Program-made: the position numbers and the translations under genes
Source: SZUA-365 sp049663345
GTDB lineage: Bacteria; Bacteroidota; Ignavibacteria; SZUA-365
DNA length: 64,000 bases
NCBI GenBank assembly: GCA_049663345.1
Contig: JBATDG010000033.1
Span: forward strand, 1-64,000
Direction: 5' to 3'
The notes under the pieces: model-generated
What the model saw: the letters and a program-made list of their open reading frames with translations, nothing else
What the model was told of the DNA's origin: nothing
Database searches by the model: none
In this document: positions 8,466 to 16,497 of the stretch, one piece after another
Position numbering within the stretch: position 1 is the first letter of the stretch
Layout of the letters: the number at the start of each line of letters is the position of its first letter

Positions 8466-8690
8466 TTGTGCCAATTGGGCCGAGCCGATGTGCGTTGCGA
8501 ACATGCGTTCCATTTTGCGTTTCCTTTCGGTTGCGAACTTTCTGTGCATTCAGGAAGGTGGCTCGCCCTTACAGCCTAGGTGCCTTTGTGCTCGCCACGG
8601 CGAGTCTCCGGCCCTATCGGGCCTCCGACCTATGTGCCTATGTGCCTATGTGCCTTTGTGCCTATGTGCCTTTCTGCCTATTTTTAACAA
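8466..8690 (+). repeat. Dispersed repeat element copy 1 with octamer array
   Basis: A roughly 110-bp core (8466-8577) matches the reverse complement of 13799-13908 with few mismatches and no gaps. It ends in GGAAGGTGGCTCGCCCTTAC. Next come two hairpins, CTCGCC-AC-GGCGAG (8591-8604) and GGCCC-TATC-GGGCC (8610-8623). Then come six exact-length octamers (CCTATGTG or CCTTTGTG, 8629-8676). It lies between divergent genes. Short frames across it are products of the repeat, not genes. Confidence 0.9.
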
Positions 8691-8719
8691 GCCACAACAA
8701 CTTCAGCTGACGCACAAAC

Positions 8720-9460
8720 ATGAAACACCTCCCCATCCTTCTCCTGCTCCCGCTTCTCGTTCTTTCATGCACGGCGCAGCAGGAAGGGGGAGCGCGCCTG
8801 GTCGTGGAGGACAATGCGACGCATTCGTTTGGTACGATCACGCATTCGGATCGACCGGAGCATCGCTTCGTGCTGCGCAACACGAGTGAGGACACCGTAC
8901 GCATCACCAGCGTCAAAGCCAGCTGCGGCTGCACAGCAGCGGTGGTATCCGGCGGCACGCTTCCGCCCGGAGGCACATCCACAGTGGATGTCAAGTTCAC
9001 TCCCCCTCGTTCGACCAACGGCCACGTGGCGAAAACGATATCCGTGTATACCGAGGGCGATCCGCAGAAGCAGTACCTGCTGCGCATTGATGCGGAGATC
9101 AGGTCCGCCTTCACAGTCTCGCCGGAGAAAATCGAGATGGGTACGCTTATCACGCGGAATGTCGCCACGACTACGCTGCGGCTTACGAATGCATCCAGCG
9201 ACACCCAGCGCATCGTGGATATTCAGGGAGCGCTTGCAGTGGAGAATCGCGGGTACGACGGCACCCAGCCGCCGCAGGTTCTCAACATAGATGAAGTGAA
9301 GTCCACCCCTCACGAATTCACACTCGCCCCCGGCGAAAGTCAGGATATCACCGTGAGCTTCTTCCCGATTTACGAGGGCAAGCTCATGGGAAGCCTCGTC
9401 ATCTATGCCGGACCCGAAACCCATCAGGTAGAATTTTTCGGCACCCTCCGGCGTCCGTAA
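8720..9460 (+). CDS. DUF1573 family lipoprotein
   Basis: A 246-residue lipoprotein (signal peptide ending LVLSC, mature Cys17) with an immunoglobulin-like DUF1573 domain. The family core is present: HSFGTITHSD, the SCGCT motif and LPPGGTSTVDVKFTPPR. DUF1573 proteins are common secreted Bacteroidota proteins whose role is not settled. A paralogue lies at 15473-16300 next to the arsenic genes. The gene starts 30 bases after the octamer array. Confidence 0.85.
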   Translation: MKHLPILLLLPLLVLSCTAQQEGGARLVVEDNATHSFGTITHSDRPEHRFVLRNTSEDTVRITSVKASCGCTAAVVSGGTLPPGGTSTVDVKFTPPRSTNGHVAKTISVYTEGDPQKQYLLRIDAEIRSAFTVSPEKIEMGTLITRNVATTTLRLTNASSDTQRIVDIQGALAVENRGYDGTQPPQVLNIDEVKSTPHEFTLAPGESQDITVSFFPIYEGKLMGSLVIYAGPETHQVEFFGTLRRP

Positions 9461-9462
9461 GG

Positions 9463-9493
9463 AATGGCTGATAGCTGATAGCTGATAGCTGAT
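9463..9493. repeat. Short heptamer array (TGATAGC)
   Basis: Four units of the same family as 7063-7264 directly after the DUF1573 stop codon. Confidence 0.9.
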
Positions 9494-9512
9494 CCCGCCG
9501 AGGCTTCAATCC

Positions 9513-9552
9513 CTGCGTACTGCGTACAGCGTACGGCGTACTGCGTACTGCA
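9513..9552. repeat. Heptamer array of a second sequence (GCGTACT)
   Basis: About six units of GCGTACT and close variants (GCGTACA, GCGTACG), unrelated in sequence to the neighbouring TGATAGC array 20 bp away. It ends four bases before the stop codon of the convergent outer-membrane gene. Confidence 0.9.
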
Positions 9553-9555
9553 CCC

Positions 9556-10185
9556 TTATAGATACAGCATCAGTCCGCCGCTGAACATGATGCCGTCGCT
9601 GTTTTTTGTGTCCGTATCCAGGGTGGTTACGTCGCGGATGGCAGTGATGCTCGTGCCGAGGAAGAGGTAGCGGAATTCGCCGTGGAGGGCGACGTTGCTG
9701 CTGAAGGGAATTTCCAGGCCGAGACCGAAATGATACCCCGTTTCAAATTTGCTTTCGTCCTGAAGCAGTTCGCGTACTCCGGGCGTGGTGATGTTCGCCA
9801 GATCGTAGGCCTCGATGGTGTAATAGAAGCCGATGCCGGCAGTGGCGTAGGGTGTTAGAAAGGATCCCACAGGAGCCATGATGAGCAGAGAAAATGTGAT
9901 CGGCACATAGGCCACATCGGCGGTGAGCTCATCCAGGCTGATTTTTCCAGTGTTGAACACCTCAGAGTCGCGGTAAGAGAATGTCGCCTCGAGGCCGACG
10001 TTGTTGCCGAGACGCAGGCGTCCGAGAAAGCCGAAAAACATCGCGCCTTCCACCGCATCGTTGCTGCTGTACCAGCCGACCATCGGACCAATGCCGAAAG
10101 TGTTTTCTATCTGAGTGTGCTGCGCGAAGGACGGCATCGACGCAGCGACAAAAAGGACAAGCATAATCGGATATATTTTGCGCAT
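9556..10185 (-). CDS. Outer-membrane beta-barrel protein, 209 aa
   Basis: A signal peptide ending in SFAQ is followed by alternating hydrophobic strands, many ending in aromatic residues, and the protein ends in a strand (GLMLYL) as expected for a small eight-stranded OmpA/opacity-type barrel. The start has CGGAGA about five bases upstream. No periplasmic OmpA domain is fused. Ligand and role cannot be told from sequence. Confidence 0.75.
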   Translation of the reverse strand: MRKIYPIMLVLFVAASMPSFAQHTQIENTFGIGPMVGWYSSNDAVEGAMFFGFLGRLRLGNNVGLEATFSYRDSEVFNTGKISLDELTADVAYVPITFSLLIMAPVGSFLTPYATAGIGFYYTIEAYDLANITTPGVRELLQDESKFETGYHFGLGLEIPFSSNVALHGEFRYLFLGTSITAIRDVTTLDTDTKNSDGIMFSGGLMLYL

Positions 10186-10202
10186 GGAATCTCCGGAGGA
10201 TG

Positions 10203-10301
10203 GATGGCTGATGGGTAATGGCTGATGGCTGATGGCTAATGGCTGATAGCTGATGGCTAATGGCTAATGGCTGATAGCTAATAGCTAATAGCTGATGGCC
10301 G
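10203..10301. repeat. Heptamer array (TGATGGC/TAATGGC)
   Basis: About 14 units of the 7063-family, here just upstream of a minus-strand start codon, so it lies within the 5' region of the barrel gene. Confidence 0.95.
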
Positions 10302-10353
10302 GGGGTCAATGAGTGTGGGCGGTATTGGAATCAGGAGCCGCTTTCTCTCAATA

Positions 10354-11550
10354 TTAATACGGAACGACGTCAGACACAATGGGACGCACGTCGAAGGTCC
10401 CGGTCGCGATGCGGCGTAAGCCCGTCCCGTCGCGGCGGATGAGATACAGGCCGTTGTCTTTTTCATGACCTGCGACGAAGGTAATCCACTCACCGTCGGG
10501 ACTGATCGAACACCACGGCTCACCACGCATCATATACCACCTTACTTCGGGGAAACTGATCTGCAGCTTTTCCATATCGAACGGCACAATGTGTTGGCTT
10601 CCATCCGACAGGCGGTAGAGGATGATCGTTGCTTGAGCGGAAGAGTACCGCACCACTTCACCGCTGTGCGCGCTGAGCACTTCAAACCCACTATTGGAGG
10701 GCGGTACGCCAGAAAGTGAAACAACCTGACTGCCGCCCAGGCAATCATACGCTATCGTCTTATCTGCCGTAGTGATATAGACCCTTGCGGCTGCAGGATC
10801 AAATTGCAAGGCGCTCGGTTCGTTGGCCGGCAGCAGCGGTGCACGTATCACGTGCATGCCAGCCAGGGTGCCGCCGAGCAGAACCCTGCGACTCACGACA
10901 GGATTACCCCCTTCCTTCTGTGCAACGATCAGGTCGAGCACGATCGCGCTGCCGTCGTTTGAGATCTCCAATGTTTGGGGCTGGAGGACGTCCAGCCGAA
11001 AACCGCTTCCTTCCGACTGAAAATATGATCGGAGAAATTCGCTGATCGCGATCTCCTGCATGCTCCATGCCCCGCAATCGAATATGCAGGCCTGAAGATC
11101 CCAGGTGGTGGAGTCCGTTGATCCGACGGGACGCCGCCAGGTGAGAAATCCCGCATGATGTCCCTCATACGCAAGCGCCGTTGTATTTCGATACGGATAA
11201 TAACTTTGGCTACGGTTGCTGTAGATATACTCCAGTCCGGGATCGGTTGAGACAGGGAGAGGTACCGGAATGATCTGTCCGGTTTCACATCGTCCGAAGA
11301 GCTGAACCGTCGATCCATGATTCGTTTCAAACAGCACTTTGCCGTTGGCCGCCGCTTCCGAAATCCAGACCACGGGCTCGGACACGACTGCTTCATCCAT
11401 CTCACGATCGATCACATATCTGCGAAAATCCGTCGAACTCCCGGCGTCGCCGTTGAGATAATAGACCACGCGCGCGGCGGACTGTCCCTCCGGATCATCA
11501 CTGCAGGAAAGCAGCAGCAGCGGCAGCAAAAGCATCAATCGCAGTTTCAT
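10354..11550 (-). CDS. TolB-like beta-propeller lipoprotein
   Basis: A 398-residue lipoprotein with lipobox LLSC near residue 16 and GGAGG before the ATG. The C-terminal half has propeller-blade patterns, the clearest being SPDGEWITFVAG followed by LYLIRRDGTG, typical of PD40/TolB repeats. Such proteins act as surface or periplasmic scaffolds. No enzyme residues are visible, and the exact partner is unknown. Confidence 0.7.
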   Translation of the reverse strand: MKLRLMLLLPLLLLSCSDDPEGQSAARVVYYLNGDAGSSTDFRRYVIDREMDEAVVSEPVVWISEAAANGKVLFETNHGSTVQLFGRCETGQIIPVPLPVSTDPGLEYIYSNRSQSYYPYRNTTALAYEGHHAGFLTWRRPVGSTDSTTWDLQACIFDCGAWSMQEIAISEFLRSYFQSEGSGFRLDVLQPQTLEISNDGSAIVLDLIVAQKEGGNPVVSRRVLLGGTLAGMHVIRAPLLPANEPSALQFDPAAARVYITTADKTIAYDCLGGSQVVSLSGVPPSNSGFEVLSAHSGEVVRYSSAQATIILYRLSDGSQHIVPFDMEKLQISFPEVRWYMMRGEPWCSISPDGEWITFVAGHEKDNGLYLIRRDGTGLRRIATGTFDVRPIVSDVVPY

Positions 11551-11684
11551 CGCGGACCTCCTCCGGTAAACCTGGTTGTCAGTGGCAAATCATATGAGAT
11601 CAATCTCTCCATTATAGGATTTTCCTGCAGAAAATTCATGCCATTTTTTTCTTCCCTCCCCTTGCGCGGATGATGCCGTCTTTC

Positions 11685-11708
11685 ATATATTCGTTTATGC
11701 AAATATAT
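11685..11708 (+). promoter_or_regulatory. ArsR operator overlapping the promoter and start of arsR
   Basis: The imperfect palindrome ATATATTCG-tttatg-CAAATATAT has 9-bp arms with one mismatch. A -35-like TTGCGC (11662-11667) lies 18 bp before TATATT (11686-11691), so the operator covers the -10 box and the ATG at 11697. Binding of the encoded repressor would block its own operon. Confidence 0.6.
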
Positions 11709-12065
11709 GCACATGACATCGAAACAGTAATGCAGGCCTTGGCGGATGTCAATCGCCTGCGCATTCTCAATCTCCTGCTGCAGACGAAGGAACTGTGCGT
11801 CTGCGACATCGAACGCGTGCTGGCGATTCCGCAAACACGGGTTTCGCGTCACCTGACCATTCTCCGCAACAGCGGCTGGGTGACGTCACGGCGCGAGGGA
11901 CGCTGGATGCATTACCGGGTGACCGACGATACTCCGTTCAAACACGAACTCGTCCGCGGCTTCAGGAAACAGTGGACCGAAGTACCGGAATTCATTCAGG
12001 ATATCGAAAGACTTACGCAGCCCGCACTCGTCTGCTGCGAACCCTTGAAGGAGAAGCGATCATGA
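11697..12065 (+). CDS. arsR: ArsR-family arsenite-responsive repressor
   Basis: A winged-helix repressor of 122 residues that should release DNA when As(III) binds. The metal motif ELCVCD (Cys34, Cys36) lies in the family position, and a second Cys pair (113-114) near the C-terminus could add a ligand. The recognition helix is around QTRVSRHLTILR. The start is uncertain: 11697 lies inside the operator and has no ribosome binding site, suggesting a leaderless message; 11670 (upstream) and 11730 (MQALADVNRL) are alternatives. The stop overlaps the acr3 start (ATGA). Confidence 0.9.
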   Translation: MQIYAHDIETVMQALADVNRLRILNLLLQTKELCVCDIERVLAIPQTRVSRHLTILRNSGWVTSRREGRWMHYRVTDDTPFKHELVRGFRKQWTEVPEFIQDIERLTQPALVCCEPLKEKRS

Positions 12066-13129
12066 CGCGCAGCGAGGCTCCCGTACGGCGGCTTTCATTT
12101 CTCGACCGCTATCTCACGCTTTGGATCTTCGCCGCCATGGCTGCCGGTGTGCTGCTGGGACATTTCCTCCCCGCCATCGCAGGCTTCTGGAACGACTTTC
12201 AATCCGGCACCACCAACGTCCCCATCGCGATCGGACTGATCCTCATGATGTATCCGCCGCTGGCAAAGGTGCGCTATGAGGAACTGGGCGACGTCTTTCG
12301 GAATCTGCGCGTGCTCTCGCTTTCTCTCGTGCAGAACTGGGTGATCGGTCCGATACTTATGTTCACCCTCGCCGTGATCTTCCTCCCCGATCAGCCCGAA
12401 TATATGACGGGGCTCATCCTCATCGGACTCGCCCGCTGCATCGCGATGGTGATCGTGTGGAACGAACTTGCCTGCGGCGACAGCGAATATGCCGCGGGAC
12501 TCGTCGCCTTCAATTCCATTTTCCAGGTGCTCTTTTATTCTGTGTATGCCTGGGTGTTTATCACCGTGGTCCCCGAGTGGCTGGGATTGCAGGGTTCAGT
12601 GGTTGATATCTCCATGGGTGATATCGCCGAATCCGTATTTATCTATCTCGGCATCCCCTTTCTTGCGGGCATGCTCACGCGCTTCTTCCTCGTGCGGGCG
12701 AAAGGCAAGGAATGGTATCACGGGAAATTCATTCCGCGCATATCGCCGCTCACGCTCATCGCCTTGCTGTTTACCATCTTCGTGATGTTCTCTCTCAAGG
12801 GCGAGATGATTGTCGAGCTGCCGTTCGATGTCCTTCGCATCGCCCTGCCGCTGGTCATTTATTTCGTGATCATGTTTCTCGTGTCGTTCTGGATGGGAAA
12901 GCGCGTTGGTGCGGATTATGCGAAGACCGCCACGCTCTCCTTCACCGCGGCGAGCAACAATTTCGAACTCGCCATCGCCGTGGCTGTGGCGGTGTTCGGC
13001 ATCAATTCGGGAGTGGCCTTTGCCGCAGTGATTGGTCCGCTGGTGGAAGTCCCTGTGCTCATCGGACTCGTCAGCGTCGCGCTGCGCCTCCGCGCGAAGT
13101 ATTTCAGAGCTGAAGTTCCGATTACATAA
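12062..13129 (+). CDS. acr3: Arsenite efflux transporter Acr3
   Basis: A 355-residue carrier with about ten membrane helices (BART superfamily) that extrudes arsenite using the proton gradient. The conserved Cys126 in GLARCIAM and Cys138 in NELACGD are present; the first is the family's essential cysteine. The start overlaps arsR by four bases, so repressor and pump are translationally coupled. A longer frame beginning at 11795 would run through arsR out of frame and is not the gene. Confidence 0.95.
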   Translation: MTRSEAPVRRLSFLDRYLTLWIFAAMAAGVLLGHFLPAIAGFWNDFQSGTTNVPIAIGLILMMYPPLAKVRYEELGDVFRNLRVLSLSLVQNWVIGPILMFTLAVIFLPDQPEYMTGLILIGLARCIAMVIVWNELACGDSEYAAGLVAFNSIFQVLFYSVYAWVFITVVPEWLGLQGSVVDISMGDIAESVFIYLGIPFLAGMLTRFFLVRAKGKEWYHGKFIPRISPLTLIALLFTIFVMFSLKGEMIVELPFDVLRIALPLVIYFVIMFLVSFWMGKRVGADYAKTATLSFTAASNNFELAIAVAVAVFGINSGVAFAAVIGPLVEVPVLIGLVSVALRLRAKYFRAEVPIT

Positions 13130-13132
13130 TCA

Positions 13133-13828
13133 ATGAATGAGCGACAAAGCAAAATGAACAGCGACATCTTCTTTCCACTGCTGCGAATGACACTCACCGC
13201 TGCACAGGCGACGCTGAACAGCATTCCCTCAGCCCGGCGGCAGACGCTGGATCAACTCGCAGCCTGGATCGCGGAACGCGCGCGGGCAGGATCTGCGGCG
13301 GAGCTGGTATTCATCTGCACGCACAATTCCCGCCGCAGTCATTTCGGACAAATCTGGGCGCAGACTGCGGCTGCGGCGTTCGGCCTGCAGCATGTTCGAA
13401 CTTATTCCGGTGGCACCGAAGCGACAGCCTTTCATCCCAACGCCGTGAACGCGCTCCGGTCACAGGGATTCGAAATCCGGAAGCAGGATGAAACCGACAA
13501 TCCCTTATATCTCGTTCAGGCGGGTCCCGCCCTGCCGGTATTCCCCGTCTATTCTAAACGCTACGACGACAGCGCTAATCCTTCCTCGGATTTCGCTGCC
13601 GTCATGACCTGTTCCGATGCCGATGAGGCCTGTCCTTTTATTCCGGGCGCCGGCATCCGATTCTCCACTCCCTACGACGACCCCAAAGCCTCCGACGGCA
13701 CTGGACGCGAATCCATCGTCTACGCCCAGCGCAGTCTGCAGATCGCAAGTGAGATGCTTTATGCAGGCACAGAGGCACAGAGGCACAAAGGCACAAAGGA
13801 CGTAGGGGCGAGCCACCTTCCAAAATGA
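13133..13828 (+). CDS. arsC: Arsenate reductase, LMW protein-tyrosine-phosphatase type, with altered C-terminus
   Basis: Reduces arsenate so that the product can leave via Acr3. The phosphatase loop CTHNSRR (Cys62-Arg68) and the second cysteine region VMTCSDADEACPF are intact, as is the YDDPKASDGT tail segment. The body matches the Bacteroidota LMW-PTP arsenate reductases, which normally end a few residues after QIASEMLY. Here the frame continues for about 20 residues translated from a repeat element (octamers from 13765), so the native end has been overwritten. It starts three bases after acr3. An ATG at 13154 is an alternative start. Confidence 0.85.
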   Translation: MNERQSKMNSDIFFPLLRMTLTAAQATLNSIPSARRQTLDQLAAWIAERARAGSAAELVFICTHNSRRSHFGQIWAQTAAAAFGLQHVRTYSGGTEATAFHPNAVNALRSQGFEIRKQDETDNPLYLVQAGPALPVFPVYSKRYDDSANPSSDFAAVMTCSDADEACPFIPGAGIRFSTPYDDPKASDGTGRESIVYAQRSLQIASEMLYAGTEAQRHKGTKDVGASHLPK

Positions 13829-13908
13829 GGAAATGGTTCGCAACCGACAGGAAACGCAGAATGGAACGCGCGTTCGCAGCGCACATCGGCTCGGCCCCGG
13901 TTGCACAA
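13765..13908 (-). repeat. Dispersed repeat element copy 2, inserted in the arsC 3' end
   Basis: Reverse-complement relative of 8466-8577: core at 13799-13908 including GTAGGGGCGAGCCACCTTCC, and four octamers AGGCACAG/AGGCACAA (13765-13796) at the side next to arsC. The order octamers-core is the same as in copy 1 when read on the opposite strand. It supplies the last codons and the stop of arsC. Confidence 0.9.
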
Positions 13909-13916
13909 AGGACGAA

Positions 13917-13955
13917 TCAGCTATCAGCCATCAGCCATTAGCCATTAGCCATCAC
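13917..13955. repeat. Heptamer array in reverse orientation (GCCATCA/GCCATTA)
   Basis: About five units of the 7063-family on the opposite strand, between element copy 2 and arsM. Confidence 0.9.
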
Positions 13956-13980
13956 ACCATTATCCAAAAATATAATCCCC

Positions 13981-14799
13981 ATGACCAACACACCCGACGA
14001 ACTCAAACAGATTGTCAAAGAAAAATACACCATCATTGCTGAGCAGCCGATGGATGTGAATGCTTCGTCCTGCTGCGGCGCGACTTCGGTTTGCTGCGGC
14101 GATGGAATGACCTATTCGATTATGGCCGATGACTACAGCGGCAAGGATGGCTATGTCGCGGATGCGGATCTCGCGCTTGGCTGCGGCATCCCCACTGACC
14201 ACGCGGGAATCCGTCCGGGCATGACCGTGCTCGACCTGGGCAGCGGTGCGGGCAACGATGTGTTCATCGCCGCGAAGGAGACGGGTCCCGATGGACTCGT
14301 GATCGGCGTGGACATGACCGAAGCGATGATTGAAAAAGCGAACATCAACAAGACGAAGCTCGGCGCCGAAAATGTGGATTTCCGTCTTGGTGAAATCGAG
14401 TCCATGCCTGTGGATGACGACTCCGTCGACGTGATCATTTCCAACTGCGTGCTGAATCTTGTCCCGGAAAAGGCGAATGCCTTTGCGGAAATGTACCGCG
14501 TGCTCAAGCCCGGCGGCAGCTTCACGGTGTCGGACATTGTGGTGGAAGGCGATATGCCCGAGCATTTGCGATCCGTCGCCACGATGTACGCCGGCTGCGT
14601 TTCCGGAGCCGTGAAGCGCGAGGAGTATCTCGGTCTCATCAACGATGCCGGCTTCATCGACGTTGCCGTTCCCAAGGAAAAACCCATCGTCATTCCCGAC
14701 GACGTAATACAGAGCGAACTCGCGTCCTTCCCCGAGGAGCAGCGCAGCATGGGCGGCGCGCGGCTGGTGAGCGTAACTGTGCGTGCATTCAAACCCTGA
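13981..14799 (+). CDS. arsM: Arsenite S-adenosylmethionine methyltransferase ArsM
   Basis: Transfers methyl groups from SAM to arsenite, giving methylated arsenicals. The SAM loop VLDLGSGAGND (from residue 83) is intact, and the three arsenic-binding cysteines are present as Cys68 (GCGIPT), Cys157 (ISNCVLNL) and Cys207 (YAGCVSG). The N-terminus carries two extra CC pairs (SSCCGATSVCCG), as in many bacterial ArsM proteins. The gene is cut off from arsC by about 150 bp of repeats. No ribosome binding site is seen. Confidence 0.95.
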   Translation: MTNTPDELKQIVKEKYTIIAEQPMDVNASSCCGATSVCCGDGMTYSIMADDYSGKDGYVADADLALGCGIPTDHAGIRPGMTVLDLGSGAGNDVFIAAKETGPDGLVIGVDMTEAMIEKANINKTKLGAENVDFRLGEIESMPVDDDSVDVIISNCVLNLVPEKANAFAEMYRVLKPGGSFTVSDIVVEGDMPEHLRSVATMYAGCVSGAVKREEYLGLINDAGFIDVAVPKEKPIVIPDDVIQSELASFPEEQRSMGGARLVSVTVRAFKP

Positions 14800-14833
14800 T
14801 CTTGCTTTCATTCATTCACGGCGACTAAAAAAA

Positions 14834-15262
14834 ATGCGCAGCTCAGTTCGCATAGCGATATTCCTGCTCATCCTCCTTACGGCCGCCAACAGCTGCGGGA
14901 AGAAAGATCGCGCAGCATCGGAGGAAGGCGAAGCGGCCTCATCCTCGAAGATCCTCACGCTCGACGCCGGCAGCATGGACGCGTTCCTTGCTGCCGGTGG
15001 ACCGGCTATTATCGAATTCGGCGGCAAGCGCTGCCTTCCCTGCATGGAGATGCGCAAGACACTGGACAAACTCGGCGAACTGCGAAAGGGTGTCCGCCTG
15101 GGCATTGTGTACTGGGAGGACAATCCCGAGCTGTTCGAGAAATGGAAGGTCGGGCTGATCCCCGCACAAATCGTTTTTGACGGCAGCGGAAGGGAAGTAA
15201 CGCGTCACCGGGGAAGCTGGGAACTCGATTCCCTCCTCGCACAAATCGACGGACTCAAGTAA
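14834..15262 (+). CDS. Thioredoxin-fold lipoprotein
   Basis: A 142-residue lipoprotein (signal peptide ending ANSC) with one thioredoxin domain. The redox motif is KRCLPC in place of the usual WCGPC, with EFGGKRCLPCMEM matching the start of the active-site helix, and LIPAQIVFD carries the cis-proline. It probably reduces or senses envelope substrates. Its position after arsM suggests a supporting redox role in arsenic metabolism, which is inference. The ATG at 14834 is preferred to 14783 because it gives a proper signal peptide. The 3' end is triplicated (15229-15357). Confidence 0.8.
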   Translation: MRSSVRIAIFLLILLTAANSCGKKDRAASEEGEAASSSKILTLDAGSMDAFLAAGGPAIIEFGGKRCLPCMEMRKTLDKLGELRKGVRLGIVYWEDNPELFEKWKVGLIPAQIVFDGSGREVTRHRGSWELDSLLAQIDGLK

Positions 15263-15357
15263 GCAGCACGCTTCCCTCCTCGCTCAAATCGACGGACGCG
15301 GGTAAGCAGCACGCTTCCCTCCTCGCTCAAATCGACGGGCTCGAGTAAGCAGCACGC
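15229..15357 (+). repeat. 43-bp tandem triplication of a gene 3' end
   Basis: Three head-to-tail 43-bp copies (15229, 15272, 15315) beginning TTCCCTCCTCG. The first contains the last codons and stop of the thioredoxin gene; the other two are downstream remnants that each keep a stop codon. They differ at a few positions. Confidence 0.95.
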
Positions 15358-15472
15358 TTTCATGTGCAGTTCGCCTCGAACAGATCACAGGGGGATGCTG
15401 GTTGAGGCCTGTTTTTCAGTATTGACGAAAGTTTGCCTTTTCTCTCAACGTTCCAGCAACCATTTTGCAAAG

Positions 15473-16300
15473 ATGGACATGCGAACACTCCTCAGATTCA
15501 TTATCGCTTTGCTCATTCTCACCGCCGGGCTCAGTTCCGCGCTAGCTCAGGATAGTGCAGGCACGAAAGAACAGGACGCGACCAGCGAACTGCCGACGTC
15601 CCCGCAGCTTGCCGCAAACGACAGCTCTGCGACCCGCTGTTTCACTCTCACGGAGCCCACCGAGTATTATTTCGGCGAGATCAGACAGAGCGATACCGTC
15701 GTCCATACGTTTGTATTCCGGAACGAATGTGCCGACACGATTGAAATCGGTTCTGCCCGCTCGAGCTGCGGCTGTACGTCCATCGTGCTTTCGGACAAGG
15801 TGATTCCGCCCGGCGGCGAAGCGCGCATCCTTGCGAAGTTCACTCCGCCCCGCGGGTCAAAGGGACGCGTCAGCAAATCCGTGAGTGTCTATCTGAAGGG
15901 AGCGTCCTCAGCACATACCGTACTGCGGGTTTCCGCAACCGTGCATTGCGCCATTGAAATTGAGCCCTCGTATATTCAGATCCCCAACGCCGTCGCTGGA
16001 GTACCGTCGAGCGTGCAGTCCCGCATCACCAATGTTTCGGACAGCACGATCCTCATTGAGACCACCGGGATCAGCCTGACGTCATATCCTGATGACGCCG
16101 AAAAGGCCGGAGGCGAAACGCTGCCGTTGGATGGCGGGACGGTGACCCCGGCCAGTCTCGCACTGAAGCCCGGCGAAAGCGCTTTGCTGACCATCGGCGT
16201 CACCCCTCGCTACAAAGGACAACTCAACGGATCCGTCGGTCTGAAAATCGGCGACAGCGAGAATGTGATTTTTCTTTTTGCAGAAGTGGGTGAGAAATAA
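15473..16300 (+). CDS. DUF1573 family secreted protein
   Basis: A 275-residue paralogue of the protein at 8720, sharing YYFGEIRQSD, the SSCGCTS motif, IPPGGEARILAKFTPPRG and the SVYLKG strand. It has a cleavable signal peptide (ending in ALAQ) rather than a lipobox. The start at 15473 fits the signal peptide; 15479 is an alternative. The frame could extend upstream to 15362, but that would bury the signal peptide. It lies between the two arsenic gene groups; no direct role in resistance can be shown. Confidence 0.8.
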   Translation: MDMRTLLRFIIALLILTAGLSSALAQDSAGTKEQDATSELPTSPQLAANDSSATRCFTLTEPTEYYFGEIRQSDTVVHTFVFRNECADTIEIGSARSSCGCTSIVLSDKVIPPGGEARILAKFTPPRGSKGRVSKSVSVYLKGASSAHTVLRVSATVHCAIEIEPSYIQIPNAVAGVPSSVQSRITNVSDSTILIETTGISLTSYPDDAEKAGGETLPLDGGTVTPASLALKPGESALLTIGVTPRYKGQLNGSVGLKIGDSENVIFLFAEVGEK

Positions 16301-16335
16301 TTGCGAGACGGGGTTTAATCCGAGTCGGGGTTTAT

Positions 16336-16388
16336 TGCGGGATGGCGTGCGATGCGGGATGGCGTGCGATGCGGGATGGCGTGCGACC
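16336..16388. repeat. 17-bp tandem repeat, three units
   Basis: Three copies of GCGGGATGGCGTGCGAT shortly after the DUF1573 stop codon. Not related to the other arrays. Confidence 0.9.
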
Positions 16389-16497
16389 TGCCCCGGGGGC
16401 TTACATCTTTACGTCAATGTCCGGGCGAACCGACGAAAGGGACGAGACGTTTTACCGGTTATTCACATTCACCTACAACGAAAGTTCAGTCACGTCT

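Noticed and set aside
8468..8710. Short conserved peptide encoded by the repeat (MPIGPSRCALRT-type)
   Set aside because: A similar frame exists in copy 2, but all frames are equally conserved because the DNA is, and the copies end differently.
7660..8889. 409-codon plus-strand frame
   Set aside because: It runs antisense to the PASTA gene and through the dispersed repeat, then into another frame of the DUF1573 gene.
13971..13976. TATAAT as arsM promoter -10
   Set aside because: It lies only five bases before the ATG and has no matching -35 at 16-18 bp.
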